A DNA stretch of 64,000 nucleotides from Chionoecetes opilio. Taxonomy: Eukaryota; Arthropoda; Malacostraca; Decapoda; Majidae. The notes beneath the pieces were generated by a model. That model ran no database searches. It was not told the DNA's origin and worked only from the letters and a program-made list of their open reading frames with translations. Both the position numbers and the translations under genes were made by a program. Shown here one piece after another: positions 30,988-58,775 of this stretch; position 1 is the first letter of the stretch; every line of letters starts with the position of its first letter. Where the stretch lies: positions 292,374 through 356,373 of the forward strand of contig JACEEZ010023454.1 in the NCBI GenBank assembly GCA_016584305.1. The letters are read 5' to 3'.

Positions 30988-31039
30988 GGTACTCACCAAG
31001 GATAGTACATAGCACTATGTACTATCCTTGGTACTCACC
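30988..31039. repeat. Palindromic insertion flanked by 10-bp repeats
   Basis: GGTACTCACC stands at 30988-30997 and 31030-31039. Between them AAGGATAGTACATAG, a 2-nt loop and CTATGTACTATCCTT form a perfect hairpin. The left duplication arm has a single GGTACTCACC and no hairpin, so this is a 42-bp insertion. Confidence 0.93.
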
Positions 31040-32191
31040 CTCGTGGGCAAGGTGCGGGAGCGCCTGGTGGCCGCTTCGTGACTGGTCCCCCCACTACACG
31101 GGACCCCCTGGCCGAGTGCGACTTCCCCGGCTGTGACAGCTGGCGGGAGGTGCTGCCCCTGCTGGTGGGCAGGGAGGAGCGTCTGGCCTATCTGCAAAGG
31201 TAGATCCAAACGGCCGAGCAGGAGCACAAGGATTTTGTGCTCTGGTTCGTGATCGGTGTGTGTGTGGTGGTGGTGGGTGTGCTTGGTGCCCTGCTTGCAG
31301 GGTACACATGTGCATCGCTTTGTTAGCCCCATACATACGTCCCTACGTATGAGATAACATATACTTACGTTTGAGTAAGCGTGGAAGGCGTGATCACAGG
31401 CCGAGCGGCGGGCAAGTATAAAAACTCAGTGGTTTTATAATTATTATTCGATCTATTGAACAGAGTGAATCGTCCGTATACAGCACGTTGTAATTAAAGT
31501 TCTCTGTTAAATCACAGTGCACCAAATAATGTATTCACCACAAATAATGTCTAGGTGACGCACACAATCACACACACTGACTGTCTTTATATCTCTGTCG
31601 TCGTGGCGTCTGGTACCAGCGGGCGTAGCCGGGCGTGGTCAGGGGGTGCCCGCTGTCAGGGTGTGGCCGTCTCTGTGAGGTGCTGTCCTCTTGTAGCATG
31701 TGGTAGATGACGTGGCATGGGCGTGACACGTCATAGGAATAATCTTAAAACATGGAAATTATTAGCAGAAAAAGGTGCATGCATGAGATGTACATGTAGG
31801 GATAAACATATGTGCCTATAAAGCCAACAGCATGCGCTGGCGCGGCGTCATCGCCGCCATGAGAATGGAGGCAACAAGGTGTTGCCACAATGTGTGTCTC
31901 AGCGAGACAAAGCACTGACTGGTGGTACTATATTGTCCACTGGAGCGACGACTCCTCGTTGTGTTGTTCCAGGTAGTGACCCGTGACGGTCTCATGACCA
32001 GGCTGGGCCGGGTTGTCCACTTCACTGGTCACCAGGCCTCAAATACTTCATCTGAAGCAGAGTTCATACCCGCACTGCTGTGCAGAAACCGCGTCCAACA
32101 CTGGATGTTTCATGTTGACAGTAGTAATATCAATGACACCTGAGAACATTACTCCGAGGCCACATGTCTTGACAGCCCACTTGCCCGAGGG

Positions 32192-32427
32192 TACATGCCA
32201 TGGCAGCCCACCTACCCGAGGCAGGAATTAAGCCTTGCCAGCACACTTGCCTAAGGGGATAAGCCTGGAGGGAGCACAAGGTGTCGGGTTCAGTGTCAAA
32301 AGAGATTTCTCAACCGCTTGGGGGTTAGACGATTCCATGCAAGCACATCGTGCTTGCATAAAGACTATACCTGCTACAGATGGAGAACGGTCGAAGGTTG
32401 TATGTGACGCGCAAATGGGCTCCAGAT
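32192..32427. other. Spacer between the two inverted-repeat systems
   Basis: It holds imperfect copies of a 'CAGCCCACTTGCCCGAGG'-like phrase (near 32175, 32205 and 32240) and a hairpin ATGCAAGCAC-ATC-GTGCTTGCAT at 32337-32359. No gene seen. Confidence 0.5.
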
Positions 32428-34024
32428 ATAACTACGTCACGGTTTGCTTACATCGGTGCATTGTGGGGATAAGGCGGGGTCGCCGCGGGTGGACCTACGA
32501 AGGGAAAACTACAGCGATGGAAGAATTTCGAGTTATTTTGCTCGAAATTGATATTCCAGGTGCTATATTACTGTGCTCTGTTCTCGCTGACAACACTATA
32601 GAGAAGACCTGAGGTAATGGCTGATGTGCAGAGGCTTCTAAACCAAGAAAACAGAGTCATAACAGAGCCTCGTCATAAGGTAAGCAACTGGTAGGTACGT
32701 AATGTGTCCCTACCACTTGCTTACTTCTTAATGAGACTCTGCTGTGACTGTTTTCCTGGTTTAAAAGCCTTTGCACATCAACCATCACCTCAGGTCTTCT
32801 CTATGTTGTCAGCGAGCACGGAAATATAGCACCTGGAATATCAATTTCGCCCAAAACAACTCGAAATTTTTTCATCGTCGTAGTCTTCTCTTTGTAGGTT
32901 GTACATATTCATGGTTATGATAGCATTAAAATACCTTATTAATTGAGTTCCTTTTGTTGTCTTTCCTCATAATAAGTAGTGGTACATCATGGTTTAAGTG
33001 CTACTTGACGAGCCAATGAATACTCTTGAGTCTATACCAACATCACCAACCTTTGCTTTGAAATATTTTATTACTCCATCCATAAACAAGTTTCATAACC
33101 ACGTTGACATTACCCATCCTTGCCTCATGGTACCTGGTACTGTCGTCTACAGATTTTTTTATCCCTACACAAATCGGGAAAACTCGCCGACGGTAATGGC
33201 TAGGTTAGATTTTGCTTTGATTTATCTTATTACTCCATCCATAAACAAGTTGCATAACCACGGTGACATTACTCATCCTTGCCTCATGGTACCTGGTACT
33301 CTCGTCTACCGAAATGCTCGTCCCTACATAAATCGGGGAAAACTCGCCGACGGTAATGGTTAGGTTAGGGGTAATAATGGAGGAGAGTTGCGCGGTCGTT
33401 TTCAGAGACACAGACTATTTTTTCTTGGCCTACAATAGGTGCTTGTTTTAATGGAGATAGTTTTATTTTGCGCAAACCCATTAAAAAAAAAAAAAAAAAA
33501 AAATATGAAACCTAACCTAACCTTATAGGTTTTAATGAAACCTAACCAAACCTTAACCACAAAGTATACCTAATCTAACCTTACAGGTTTCATTAAAACC
33601 TAAAAGACCCAGATTCAGTGTTTTTAATGAAAACGGTACCATAAAATTCGGATTAAATTTTTTTTTTTATGGGTTTGCGCAAAATAAAACTCTCTCCATT
33701 AGAACAAGCACCTATTGTAGGCCAAGAAAAAATAGTCGGTGTCTCTGAAAACGACCGCAAAACTCTCGTCCATTATAACCAGGTTAGGTTACCGTTGGGT
33801 TAGGTATTCATAATCACAGGTAAAAGCTTATTAGTTATACATACATACTCCACTCCATACACACTCTTTAACCCTTCACTACATCCCACATTCCCTCCCA
33901 GTCTACTCTGTCATATGATTTGGTATTAGTCCAGATGAACACCGAACTCACTTTGGTGGACGAAACTATTTTTTTCTGGTGTGTTTTTATGTGTTTTGAA
34001 TGAATCTGCTAACCATTTCTGTCG

Positions 34025-34070
<46 letters not shown>

Positions 34071-35869
34071 TCCATAAATGAATAAAAAAATTGAACCTAA
34101 ACCTAACCTAGCCTTTACCTATACCTAACCTAACCCATACCTAACCTAACCTTTACCTAACTACAAAAAACAAAAACAAAAAAACTAACCTTCACATAAA
34201 AAATAAAAAATTAAAAAATTTAAAAATTGCGACAGAAATGGTTAGCAGATTCATTCAAAACACATAAAAACACACCAGAAAAAAATAGTTTCGTCCACCA
34301 AAGTGAGTTCGGTGTTCATCTGGACTAATACCAAATCATATGACAGAGTAGACTGGGAGGGAATGTGGGATGTATTGAAGGGTTAAAGAGTGTGTATGGA
34401 GTGGAGTATGTATGTATAACTAATAAGCTTTTACCTGTGATTATGAATACCTAACCTAACTGACCTTTACCTAACCTAACGGTAACCTAACCTGGTTATA
34501 ATGGACGAGAGTTGCGCAGTCGTTTTCAGAGACACCGACTATTTTTTCTTGGTCTACAATAGGTGCTTGTTCTAATGAAGATAGTTTTATTTTGCGCAAA
34601 CCCATACAAAAAAAAATTAAAAATCCGAATTTTATGGTACCATTTCCATTAAAAACACTGAATCTGGGTCTTTTAGGATTTAATGAAACCTATAAGGTTA
34701 GGTTAGGTATACTTTGTGGTTAAGGTTAGGTTAGGTATACTTTGTGGTTAAGGTTAGGTTAGGTTTCATTAAAACCTATAAGGTTAGGTTAGGTTTATTT
34801 TTTATTTTTTTTTATTTTTTAATGGGTTTGCGCAAAATAAAACTATCTCCATTAAAAAAAGCACCTATTGTAGGCCAAGAAAAAATAGTCTGTGTCTCTG
34901 AAAACGACCGCGCAACTCTCCTCCATTATTACCCCTAACCTAACCATTACCGTCGGCGAGTTTTCCCCGATATATGTAGGGACGAGCATTTCGGTAGACG
35001 AGAGTACCAGGTACCATTAGGCAAGGATGGGTAATGTCACCGTGGTTATGCAACTTGTTTATGGATGGAGTAATAAGATATATCAAAGCAAAATCTAACC
35101 TAGCCATTATCGTCGGCGAGTTTTCCCGATTTGTGTAGGGATAAAAATATCGGTAGACGACAGTACCAGGTACCAATAGGATGGGTAATGTCACGGTGGT
35201 TATGCAACTTGTTTATGGATGGAGTAATAAGATAAATCAAAGCAAAGGTTGGTGATGTTGGTATAGACTCAAGAGTATTCATTGGCTCGTCAAGTAACAC
35301 TTAAACCATGATGTACCACTACTTATTATGAGGAAGGACAACAAAAGGAACTCAATTAATAAGGTATTTTAATACTATCATAACCATGAATATGTACAAC
35401 CTACAAAGAGAAGACTACGACGATGAAAAAATTTCGAGTTGTTTTGGGCGAAATTGATATTCCAGGTGCTATATTTCCGTGCTCGCTGACAACATAGAGA
35501 AGACCTGAGGTGATGGTTGATGTGCAAAGGCTTCTAAACCAGGAAAACGGTCACAGCAGAGTCTCATTAAGAAGTAAGCAAGTGGTAGGAACACATTACG
35601 TACGTACCAGTTGCTTACCTTTTGACGAGGCTCTGTTATGACTCTGTTTTCTTGGTTTAGAAGCCTCTGCACATCAGCCATTACCTCAAGTCTTCTCTAT
35701 AGTGTTGTCAGCGAGAACAGAGCACAGTAATATAGCACCTGGAATATCAATTTCGCGCAAAATAACTCGAAATTCTTCCATCGCCGTAGTTTTCCCTTCG
35801 TAGGTCCACCCGCGGCGACCCCGCCTTATCCCCACAATGCACCGATGTAAACAAACCATGACGTAGTTA
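32428..35869. repeat. Large palindrome with arms that are themselves palindromic
   Basis: Arms of about 1.6-1.7 kb (32428-34027 and about 34213-35869) mirror each other around a T42 tract and CCTAACC-type repeats. Each arm's outer part is a second inverted repeat (32510-32690 with 32720-32890, mirrored at 35400-35580 and 35600-35800). Each arm also holds a direct duplication of about 165 bp (33030 and 33195, and the mirror). Open frames inside are mirror copies of each other with no recognised protein. It resembles a foldback-type transposon; no transposase and no clear target duplication was found. Confidence 0.9.
34028..34069. repeat. T42 homopolymer at the palindrome centre
   Basis: An uninterrupted T run next to the CCTAACC-type repeats, at or beside the symmetry axis. 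Confidence 0.95.
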
Positions 35870-36831
35870 TGGGTAGGGTCCATTAAGGTATCTTGGGTGT
35901 GGCTGGTAAGGTATAGCTACCCGTTCACTGAAGGTCATCCAAGGTTTCTACCTCCTATCGACTCGCAGCACCCCTCTCATTTTGGTATAGGGGGCCTACA
36001 GTAGTCTTTGCCTCATCCTTTAGGAAGTAATTCGCCCACAAGCAGTCTTGTTTCTTCCACTCAACCTAGACCTTTCACAAGCAATACTAATTCATCTGAT
36101 CGTGGGGCCTTACCTAAGCTATTATTATTATTATTATTATTATTATTGTTATTATTATTATTATTTTCATCATTTGTTGTAGCAGTAGTATCTTTATACT
36201 ACTGTTATTATTTTTTTCTCATATCAGTTATGGTGCGTGGAGAACCTTCAACAAGCAATGATCCTCCCACAATGACACACAGAAGCAGGGTGTCCCCTAC
36301 AGCCAATCAAAGAAATAGTGGCTTCCCTTCTTTTAGACATACGTAGTTTTAATTTTCTAGCTAATAGTTTATCACAGATAAGAGTTACAGTACCCCAGTC
36401 ACACACACGTGATCCTGTGTTAACTCTGTTAGATTTCACTGATTATTTTCGAGGGGTATTTAATGGGGAAATATCGCGACTCAATGCACAGACTGTAGGT
36501 ATTTACTTTGTGTTCCGTCTGATTTTAAGGCGTGAGCCGATGCAGATAGGGGAAGACTCAAAGAACACATTTCATACACCCCGCGAATGTTTGTTACAAG
36601 AAATACAATTGATCAGACATTGGATTCCTTTCGGGAATACATTGAAAAACATATCGAAGATAAGCTTCTTCCTCTATGGTAAAGGGAAGGTGTTTCATTT
36701 TGAAAATTACTAAATTTCTCTCTAGCTTCCTTGGATCAGGTACTGGCGTGCAGTTGTGCCAGATAACATGGGCCATTTCATTATCAACCCTGTGGAATAA
36801 TATGGTGCATCGTACATACGTACGTACCAAG
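35870..36831. other. No recognisable gene; (ATT)n at 36119-36170
   Basis: A 131-codon + frame at 36318-36713 and a minus frame at 36594-36830 overlap; neither shows a family motif, so both are left uncalled. The ATT microsatellite is clear. Confidence 0.4.
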
Positions 36832-38163
36832 GCAGGGATGCTCGAAAATCCCTCGTAAGGGACAACTTACGAGTGTATGGCTACAATAACCTTACGAGGG
36901 TGGGCTGAGGGAGATGCTCGTACCGAGCCGTCACTCCCGTAAGGTTATCGGTGGCCTCTGGGTGGGGAATATAGGGATATTCTAGGGATATGTGTGGGAA
37001 AATTCTGCTAACCAATCACAGAGCAGCGCCTCGCATGACGCGGCTTTATCTAGCCAATCATCATGCTCTCAGCTGTCAGGGAGCCCGATAAATAAATTTA
37101 AAGAGACTTCAAATGCCGCTGTTGTGCTAAAATCGGCCTCTTTCGGAAATCGTCCCGCGGACGCTTATTTAACCTAAATAACTCTACAAAACTTAACACA
37201 AACCTATCATAAACCTTACCTAACCTAAACCAGACTTAAACATAACTTAACCTAAACCTAAAAACTATGTTTGCCGGTGTTGAGCTAAGATCGGCTGATT
37301 TCCGAAATAGGGCCGATTTTAGCTCACTATCGCCAGAATGTTACGATAATACTTAGCTGCCACATTAGCCTTTCAGCGTAATATTCTCCCACTGATTACT
37401 ACAGAGACGTACCCAGGGTATACCTTGATGCGCTGATCATAGGTTCGAGTCTCGCGTGCCCGAAATTAGTATCTATAGACCACTGCTGGCCCGCGCCGTA
37501 CGTATGCCGTATCCGTGGCCCTGGCGGTACTCTGTTATAGTGGACGAGAACTGCGCGTTCACTCTTTAGGTCAGACAAGACACACGGGGGGGGCTAACAC
37601 CTCACTGTGACACACGTGACACTTGTGTGCAGGGATAATATAACTTTATAATATCCTTGCTTGTGTGTATACGTGCGTGTGTACTAGTACGTCAGACATT
37701 TTATACCACCACCACCACCGGATCATTATAGCGGCCAAACTTGTATGATGAACTATACGTTTTGATTCAAGAAGTCGACCGATATATATATATTTAATAT
37801 ATAGGTTTGCCCTGATATGAATTTATTACAAGTATTATAAGTATTGTATGTTAAACATGATGTATATGGAGTCAATGAAGCAATAAATACATCACATTTC
37901 AAACAGGCAAGCATGAAATGGCTCTATAATACACAATAAACATAAAGTATAGTGATACAACTTGTAATTTATTGTTTGTTGATGTCTAGCCGCTTCAAAT
38001 TTCACTCCCTTAGGGAGTTAAGGGTGCTCCCGACCACCCTTAGCCTCGCGGTCCCGTAGCAAGTGAGAAAACGGTTTGAGCATCTCCCTTAGAGGCGCTA
38101 CGAGGTAAAAGTCCCCTAGGGTAATACTTACGGGCCCGTAACTCTTTCGAGCATCTCTGCCCA
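36832..38163. mobile_element. Non-coding TIR element, about 1.33 kb
   Basis: The left end has GGCAGGGATGCTCGAAA and the right end the complement of GGCAGAGATGCTCGAAA, with further inverted similarity (ACTCGTAAGG-like/CGTAAGT-like) inside. No transposase is present and the target duplication is unclear (flanks GTACGTACCAA and CAGGTACATC). MITE-like; family unknown. Confidence 0.6.
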
Positions 38164-38398
38164 GGTACATCCCAGGGATTTGCAGACCGTAGGCTCCATA
38201 ACTATCAACGTTCTACTAATTTCTCACTGTATAACCCATACACCGGAACGTCTGGCATGGAGATTAACTGTCTAGTTCAACGCAGACGTTTCTGTGCATC
38301 TGGTAATACTGCTGGGGATGTAGCTCACACGTGGCCACGTCCGAATATATAGTTCGCTCATGAACTGCCTCGGTCAGGGATGGTGCTTCAGTTGTTCG

Positions 38399-38474
38399 CG
38401 TCTACACTATCATTTTCCGGGTACTCGCCGTTACCATGCTCCAAAACAACAGGTGCCCACTGATAGTGTAGACG
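38399..38474. repeat. Short inverted repeat
   Basis: CGTCTACACTATCA at 38399 and its exact complement at 38461-38474 enclose 48 bp. Confidence 0.75.
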
Positions 38475-38489
38475 GGCCTTAATTAGAGA

Positions 38490-38566
38490 CAATCCGGCCT
38501 GAAGGAGGCCAAGGGGGCGCCCATAAGGCTCGTGGCTGGGGCAAGTTGATGTTTCTTGCCGAGAGT
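38490..38566 (+). mobile_element. LINE 3' fragment
   Basis: GGAGGCCAAGGGGGCGCCCA and GGGGCAAGTTGATGTTTCTT are the reverse complement of the LINE at 26870-26920, so this is a + strand scrap of the same family. Confidence 0.75.
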
Positions 38567-38630
38567 TTCTGCCACCGCAAAGCTGGTTGCCCGCCGTTTA
38601 CCCGGTCGGGCAACTGTGAAAGAGGCTTTA

Positions 38631-39274
38631 GGCCTCTTTCACACGAGGTCACTGGTGTCCGCCACCGGTAGCAGCAACTAGTTGCCTCCCATTCTTTTCA
38701 ATGGAGCTTTTCATACGAGGCCACTGCAGTTGCCCGACCGGGTAACTGGTGGGCAACTAGCTTTGCCGTGGCTCGCTCCCGCAACTAGCGTCCGCCACCC
38801 GCAGTTGCCGCAACTTGCTGTAAAGCATTGCTTCCAATGGTAGCTTTCATATGGCGCCACCAGTTATCGCCATTTCTCCTCTGGTGTAATGCATTCTCTT
38901 ATTATGTTTGTGGTAGTCCCTGTGATGTCTCTCCTGATGTTGCTGAGAAGTTCTTCAAACGATGGCTTGCTCATGCGAAAGTAGTTGGAAAAACTTCTTC
39001 TCATCAGCACACAAATCATTTAAAATTGTATTATGCTATATGCAGTCCTCTGTCCATTCTAGTAGATGATAACATGTGATGCACATGCATTTTCCTCTCT
39101 CGAGTGCGTCTCTTCGATTTCTTTTTAGCCAGCACGGCAACGAGGAGCTCTTCGTTTGACGCCATTCTTCCGATTGACAAGGAGCGGTGAGTGTCACTGA
39201 GCCACTAGTGTCACGGCACTAGTTGCACGAGGCAACCGGTGGCGGCCACCAGTGGCCTCGTTGTGAAAGAGGCC
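38631..39274. mobile_element. Harbinger-like TIR element, 644 bp
   Basis: The ends GGCCTCTTTCACACGAGG and the complement of GGCCTCTTTCACAACGAGG are inverted, continuing through CACTGGT and CCGCCACCGGT. A partial end of a sibling copy abuts on the left (38570-38627). The interior frame 38828-39079 ends KFFKRWLAHAKVVG and is probably a relic. The superfamily is inferred from the style of the ends only. Confidence 0.6.
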
Positions 39275-39678
39275 TTTTAGCATCCCATCAACTATAACGT
39301 CGACGGCGAGTGTAACAGGAGACACCGGGGTGGGGGGGGCATGGGCCCCTAATCACCACAGGCGTCACTATACAGACCCTGCCTGCGCTACCACGGACGA
39401 GGCCCAACCAACACGGCTGGAAATAAAAATCTACAGGCGCTTTTAGGTTCATATGCAAAACCAAGAATATAATTGAATCAAGCACTATCGTTTCATGGTA
39501 CGTACAAATTTTGTGGTTTACCTTGAGTGTGGGTGTTGTGACTGGTTCACAACACCCAGGCTTATAACAAACCAGAAAACAACAACGGTAAACATAACAA
39601 TTAATGAACTCAAAGACGAGATGATTTCAGGGTGGTAGTGGGTAATAATTATCCACTATGATATATGTACTTTCTCAG
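39275..39678. other. No recognisable gene
   Basis: Intergenic or intronic sequence upstream of the first recognised ankyrin exon. I looked for, and did not find, a first exon. Confidence 0.3.
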
Positions 39679-55147
<15,469 letters not shown>

Positions 55148-55229
55148 GTAAGCAACATATCTGTCATTGTTGTAAATTACCTTTAGGAATTTGTTTAAGT
55201 TTGTTGTATTTATCTTAGCCATTGTTTCC

Positions 55230-56835
55230 ACTTCGAAAACTCACACATTATGAAGATACTTTTAGAGATTCTTGATGTTTTGAGCTTGACGAGGAACAGA
55301 AAGGATGGAATGCAATCCCAGCGATACTCCATGACTCTGCGAAGACACTCATTATCAAAGGCATCGATTCGCCTCCTCAAGTCGCTATTCAGTGTCCATG
55401 TCTCACATCCATAGAGTAGGACAGGGATCACAAGCGACTTGAAGATCCGGATCTTTGTCTTTTTGCATATGTACCGACAACGCCAAAATACTCGTGTTGA
55501 GCGAGTCCATAACACTGTGGGCTATGCCAATCCGCCGTAAGACTTCTTGACGCGACCCGCCGTCATTCTGGATTGCGATACCCAGGTATGTAAAACTTTC
55601 CAATATTTCAATGTCCTCGCCGTACGCATTAACAGACTGTATTGTTTCATCTAATAAGCCTCCAAACAACTGGACCTTGGTCTTGGGTCAGGACATCTCA
55701 AGTCCCAAAGGCTTTGCCTCCTCGTGCAGCGCTTCGAGAGCAATCACCAGAACCTCCAGCGACTCAGCAAAGATTACTGCATCATCGGCAAATGCAGGAT
55801 AAGTGATCTTTGTATTGACGAGGGATGCGCCACAATTACTTTGGTCCACAACTTTACCCAGTCCATACACGTGTTGAAAAGTGATGGGGCAAGGACGCAC
55901 CCATGCCTCACTCCTGTATTCACAGAAAAGAAGCTGGATACACCTCCCCCACACTTCGCAGTACTCTCAGTCCCAGAGTAGAGACCAGTCAGCAGACCAA
56001 CAGTCCTTTCAGGAATCCTGCGAAGCCGCAGAAGATCCCATAGTGACTCACGATGCACTGAGTCAAACGCCTTCTTGAGATCAACATAGGCTGCAAGCAT
56101 CCCCTTTCGAAACTCACGTCGGCGTTCCACGAGGAAACGAAGCGCTAGGATACGGTCCGTTGTTGACTTACCAGGCATGAAACCAGACTGCTCAGGTCTC
56201 TGATGCTTCAGCAGATGACTGCGGATTCGTTTTAGCAATAGATCGGCAAGCTCCTTGCCTGGCACGCTGTGCTGTGTAATACCGCGGTAATTGTTGCAGT
56301 CTTGACGGTCCCCTTTCAATTTCCAGATAGGGACGATAGGCCCCTTTTTCCAGTCAGGAGAAATGGTACCTGTTTGCCACACGGCATTCAAGACAGCATG
56401 CAACCTGTGGATCTAGCTTTGAAGAGCTCCGCATTGATATTATAAATACCAGCTGCCATTCTACCCCTTTGCTACAGCCTCTCTGACTCCGTCAAGAGAG
56501 GGTGCGGTTTCGTCATTGGGAGGATCGGCATCCACTGCCCGTAATCCAGTGGTGTGAAGCTGCCCAATTGGAGGGTCAACCGAGAACAACTGCCTAAAGT
56601 ACTCAGCCCAGCGAGCCATCTACCCATCCATGTCTGAAAAGAGGCGCCCATCTGCTGCTCGGATAATACTCGCCCGAGATGGAGACTTGAAGCAGAGCTT
56701 CTTCAGAGCTCGGTAGGCAGATCGGAGGTCATTAGCGTTTAAATGGCCCACAACGTCCTTATCGAACCTTCTGACATGCTTCTCCTTGTCTCTCCTCAGG
56801 AGAGTTCTAGTCTTGCGTGACAGAGCCCTGTGAGG
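55230..56835 (-). mobile_element. Non-LTR retrotransposon RT, degenerate
   Basis: Read from 56835 down: YRALKKLCFKS region, then 56403-55774 with WKKGPIVPIWKLKGDRQDCN, NYRGITQHSVPGKELADLLL, QRPEQSGFMPGKSTTDRILA, AAYVDLKKAFDSVHRESLWD (first catalytic aspartate) and VNTGVRHGCVLAPSLFNTCM. A frameshift leads to FADDAVIFAES (catalytic pair) in 55954-55688, then IEILESFTYLGIAIQNDG and FKSLVIPVLLYGCETWTLNS. It breaks off near 55300. Same family as 26738-27587. Several frameshifts and stops make it inactive. Confidence 0.9.
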
Positions 56836-58775
56836 TAAAAAAAACAGCCCGTTTAATTGCTAATCCCTATAAAGAAGACAGTAAGATAATATAAAAAGGG
56901 GGGGTGGGCCAATTTAGTTCAGGAGGTGTCTTGTTACTCCTCTCTTGAAAATATTTAGAATTGAAATTTAGATTGAAAATAAGTCGTAGAAAGGTGCAAA
57001 AATTGAGACAGAAAGAGAGTTCCGGAGCTTACCAGAGAAGGGGATGAATTTTGAAAGGTACTGTTTAACTCTTGCATTAGGGAGATGGACAGAATAGGGA
57101 TGAGAATGAGTAGAAAGTCTTGTGCAGCGAGGCCGCGGAAGGGGGGAAGCATGCAGTTAGCAAGTTCAGAAGAGCAGTGAGCATGAAAATACCGGTAGAA
57201 GATACCAAGAGAAGCAACATTGCGGCGGTGATTGAAAGATTGAAGACAGTCCGTCAGAGAAGGGGAGTTAATGAGACGAAAAGCTTTTGTCTCAATCCTG
57301 TTTAGGAGAGCTGTATAAGTGGATCTCCCCAAAACATGTGATACATACTCCACATGGGTGGATAAGTACAGAGCAAGCAACTGGGAGGAAGAAAAAAATG
57401 GACACAGACGCCAGAGGACATCTAACTTCATATAAGCTGTTTTTGCATGATGAAATGTAATATTTCCTGTTCAGATTCTTAGCAAAGGGTAGTTCTAGAA
57501 TGTTTATTGTAGAAGTGGGAGACACTTGTGTCGTTGAAGAAAAAGGGATAGTTGTCTGTCTGGAAGGTTATGTCGAGTAGATATGTGAAGAAATTGGGCT
57601 TTTGAGGCATTGAACAAAAAAAGGTTTGCTCTGTCCAAATCATAAATTATAGAAAGATCAGAAGTTAGGCGCTCGGTGGCATCTCTCCGTGAGTCACTTA
57701 GTTCCTGTTGAGTTGGACGCCTAATGAACGACGTTGAAAAAGTGTATGGTAGAATCAAATTATTGTAGGAGTGGATAGGACATCGAGTTAGACTTAGAAG
57801 ATCATTAATGAATAATAGAAAGAGAGTGGGTGATAGGATAGAACCCTGAGGAACAACACTACGTATTGATAGACTTAGGAGAAAAACAATGACTGTCTAC
57901 AGTAGCTGCAATAGAACGGTTTGAAAGGAAACTTAAGATGAAGGTTCAGAGAGAAGGATAGAAACCGAATGAGGGTAGTTTGGAAATTAAAGATTTGTGC
58001 CAGACTCTATCAAAAACTTTTGATATGTCAAGGGCAACAGCAAAAGTTTCACCGAAATCCATAAAGGAGGATGACCAAGACTCAGTTCGGAAAGCTAGAA
58101 GATCGCCAGTAAATCACCCTTGACGAAAACCGTACTGACGATCAGATAGAAGATTGTGAGCAGATAGATGCTTAAGAATCTTCTTTTTTAGTTTAGATTC
58201 AAAAACTTTAGAAAGGCAGGAAGTCAAAGCTATAGGACGGTAGTTTGAAGGATTAGAACGGTCACCCTTCTTAGGAACAGGTTGAATGTGAGCAAACTTC
58301 CAGCAAGAAGGAAAGGTGGAAGTAGATAGACAAAGACGGAAAAGTTTGACCAGGCAGAGTGCAAGCACAGAAGCATAGTTTTTGAGAATAATAGGAATGA
58401 CTCTGTAAGGAACATAAGCCTTCTGAGGATCTAGGCCAGAAAGAGCAAAGAAAACATCATTACGAAGGATCTTAACAGGCATAACATCGTCACAGGGTGG
58501 AGGAGAAGAAGGAACAAACCCGTCATTAACCAGAGTGCAATTTTTAACAAAGGTTTGAGCAAAGAGTTCAGCTTTAGAAATAGATGAAACAACTGTGGAG
58601 CCATCTGGGTATAGGTGAGAAAGATGAAGAAGTAAAATTGTTAATGATATTTTTGGTTAGATGCCAGAAGTCTGGGAGTCATGAGAGGAGTTTGATTCAG
58701 AAAGATTTTGACATTTCTATTGACGAAGGAGTTTTTGGTAAGTTGAACAAAAGATTAGGCATGATTACGGGCAGA
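56836..58775 (-). mobile_element. Second copy of the jockey-like LINE, degenerate
   Basis: It matches 52548-54460 in reverse: 58482-58114 has ALSGLDPQKAYVPYRVIP and QPVPKKGDRSNPSNYRPIAL; 57758-57504 holds the post-YADD region; 57431-56955 the C-terminal region (VEYVSHVLGRSTYTALLNR). There are several frameshifts and altered residues, so it is older than the + strand copy. Its 3' UTR is cut where it meets the other LINE at about 56836. Confidence 0.9.

Larger units (their letters stand above)
29671..31326 (+). pseudogene. Unrecognised coiled-coil, tail-anchored protein (right copy)
   Basis: Mirror of 21516-21907. It is broken by the hAT insertion (29756-30969), by the palindromic insertion near 31000, by the shared frameshift (here giving a TGA after VAAS) and by a TAG in the helical stretch. 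The C-terminal membrane helix is still readable before a stop at 31324. Confidence 0.45.
28042..32191 (-). repeat. Right arm of the large inverted duplication
   Basis: Reverse complement of 20651-23545, enlarged by a 1214-bp hAT element plus its 8-bp duplication (29748-30977) and by a 42-bp palindromic insertion near 31000. Without these it is about 2.89 kb, the same length as the left arm. Confidence 0.92.

Noticed and set aside
33480..34800. Telomere (TTAGG/CCTAA) array
   Set aside because: Only short runs of two to four pentamers are scattered inside a palindromic element; no continuous array.
36318..36713. 131-codon open frame
   Set aside because: No domain, no clear splice or start context, and overlapping frames on the other strand; left uncalled.
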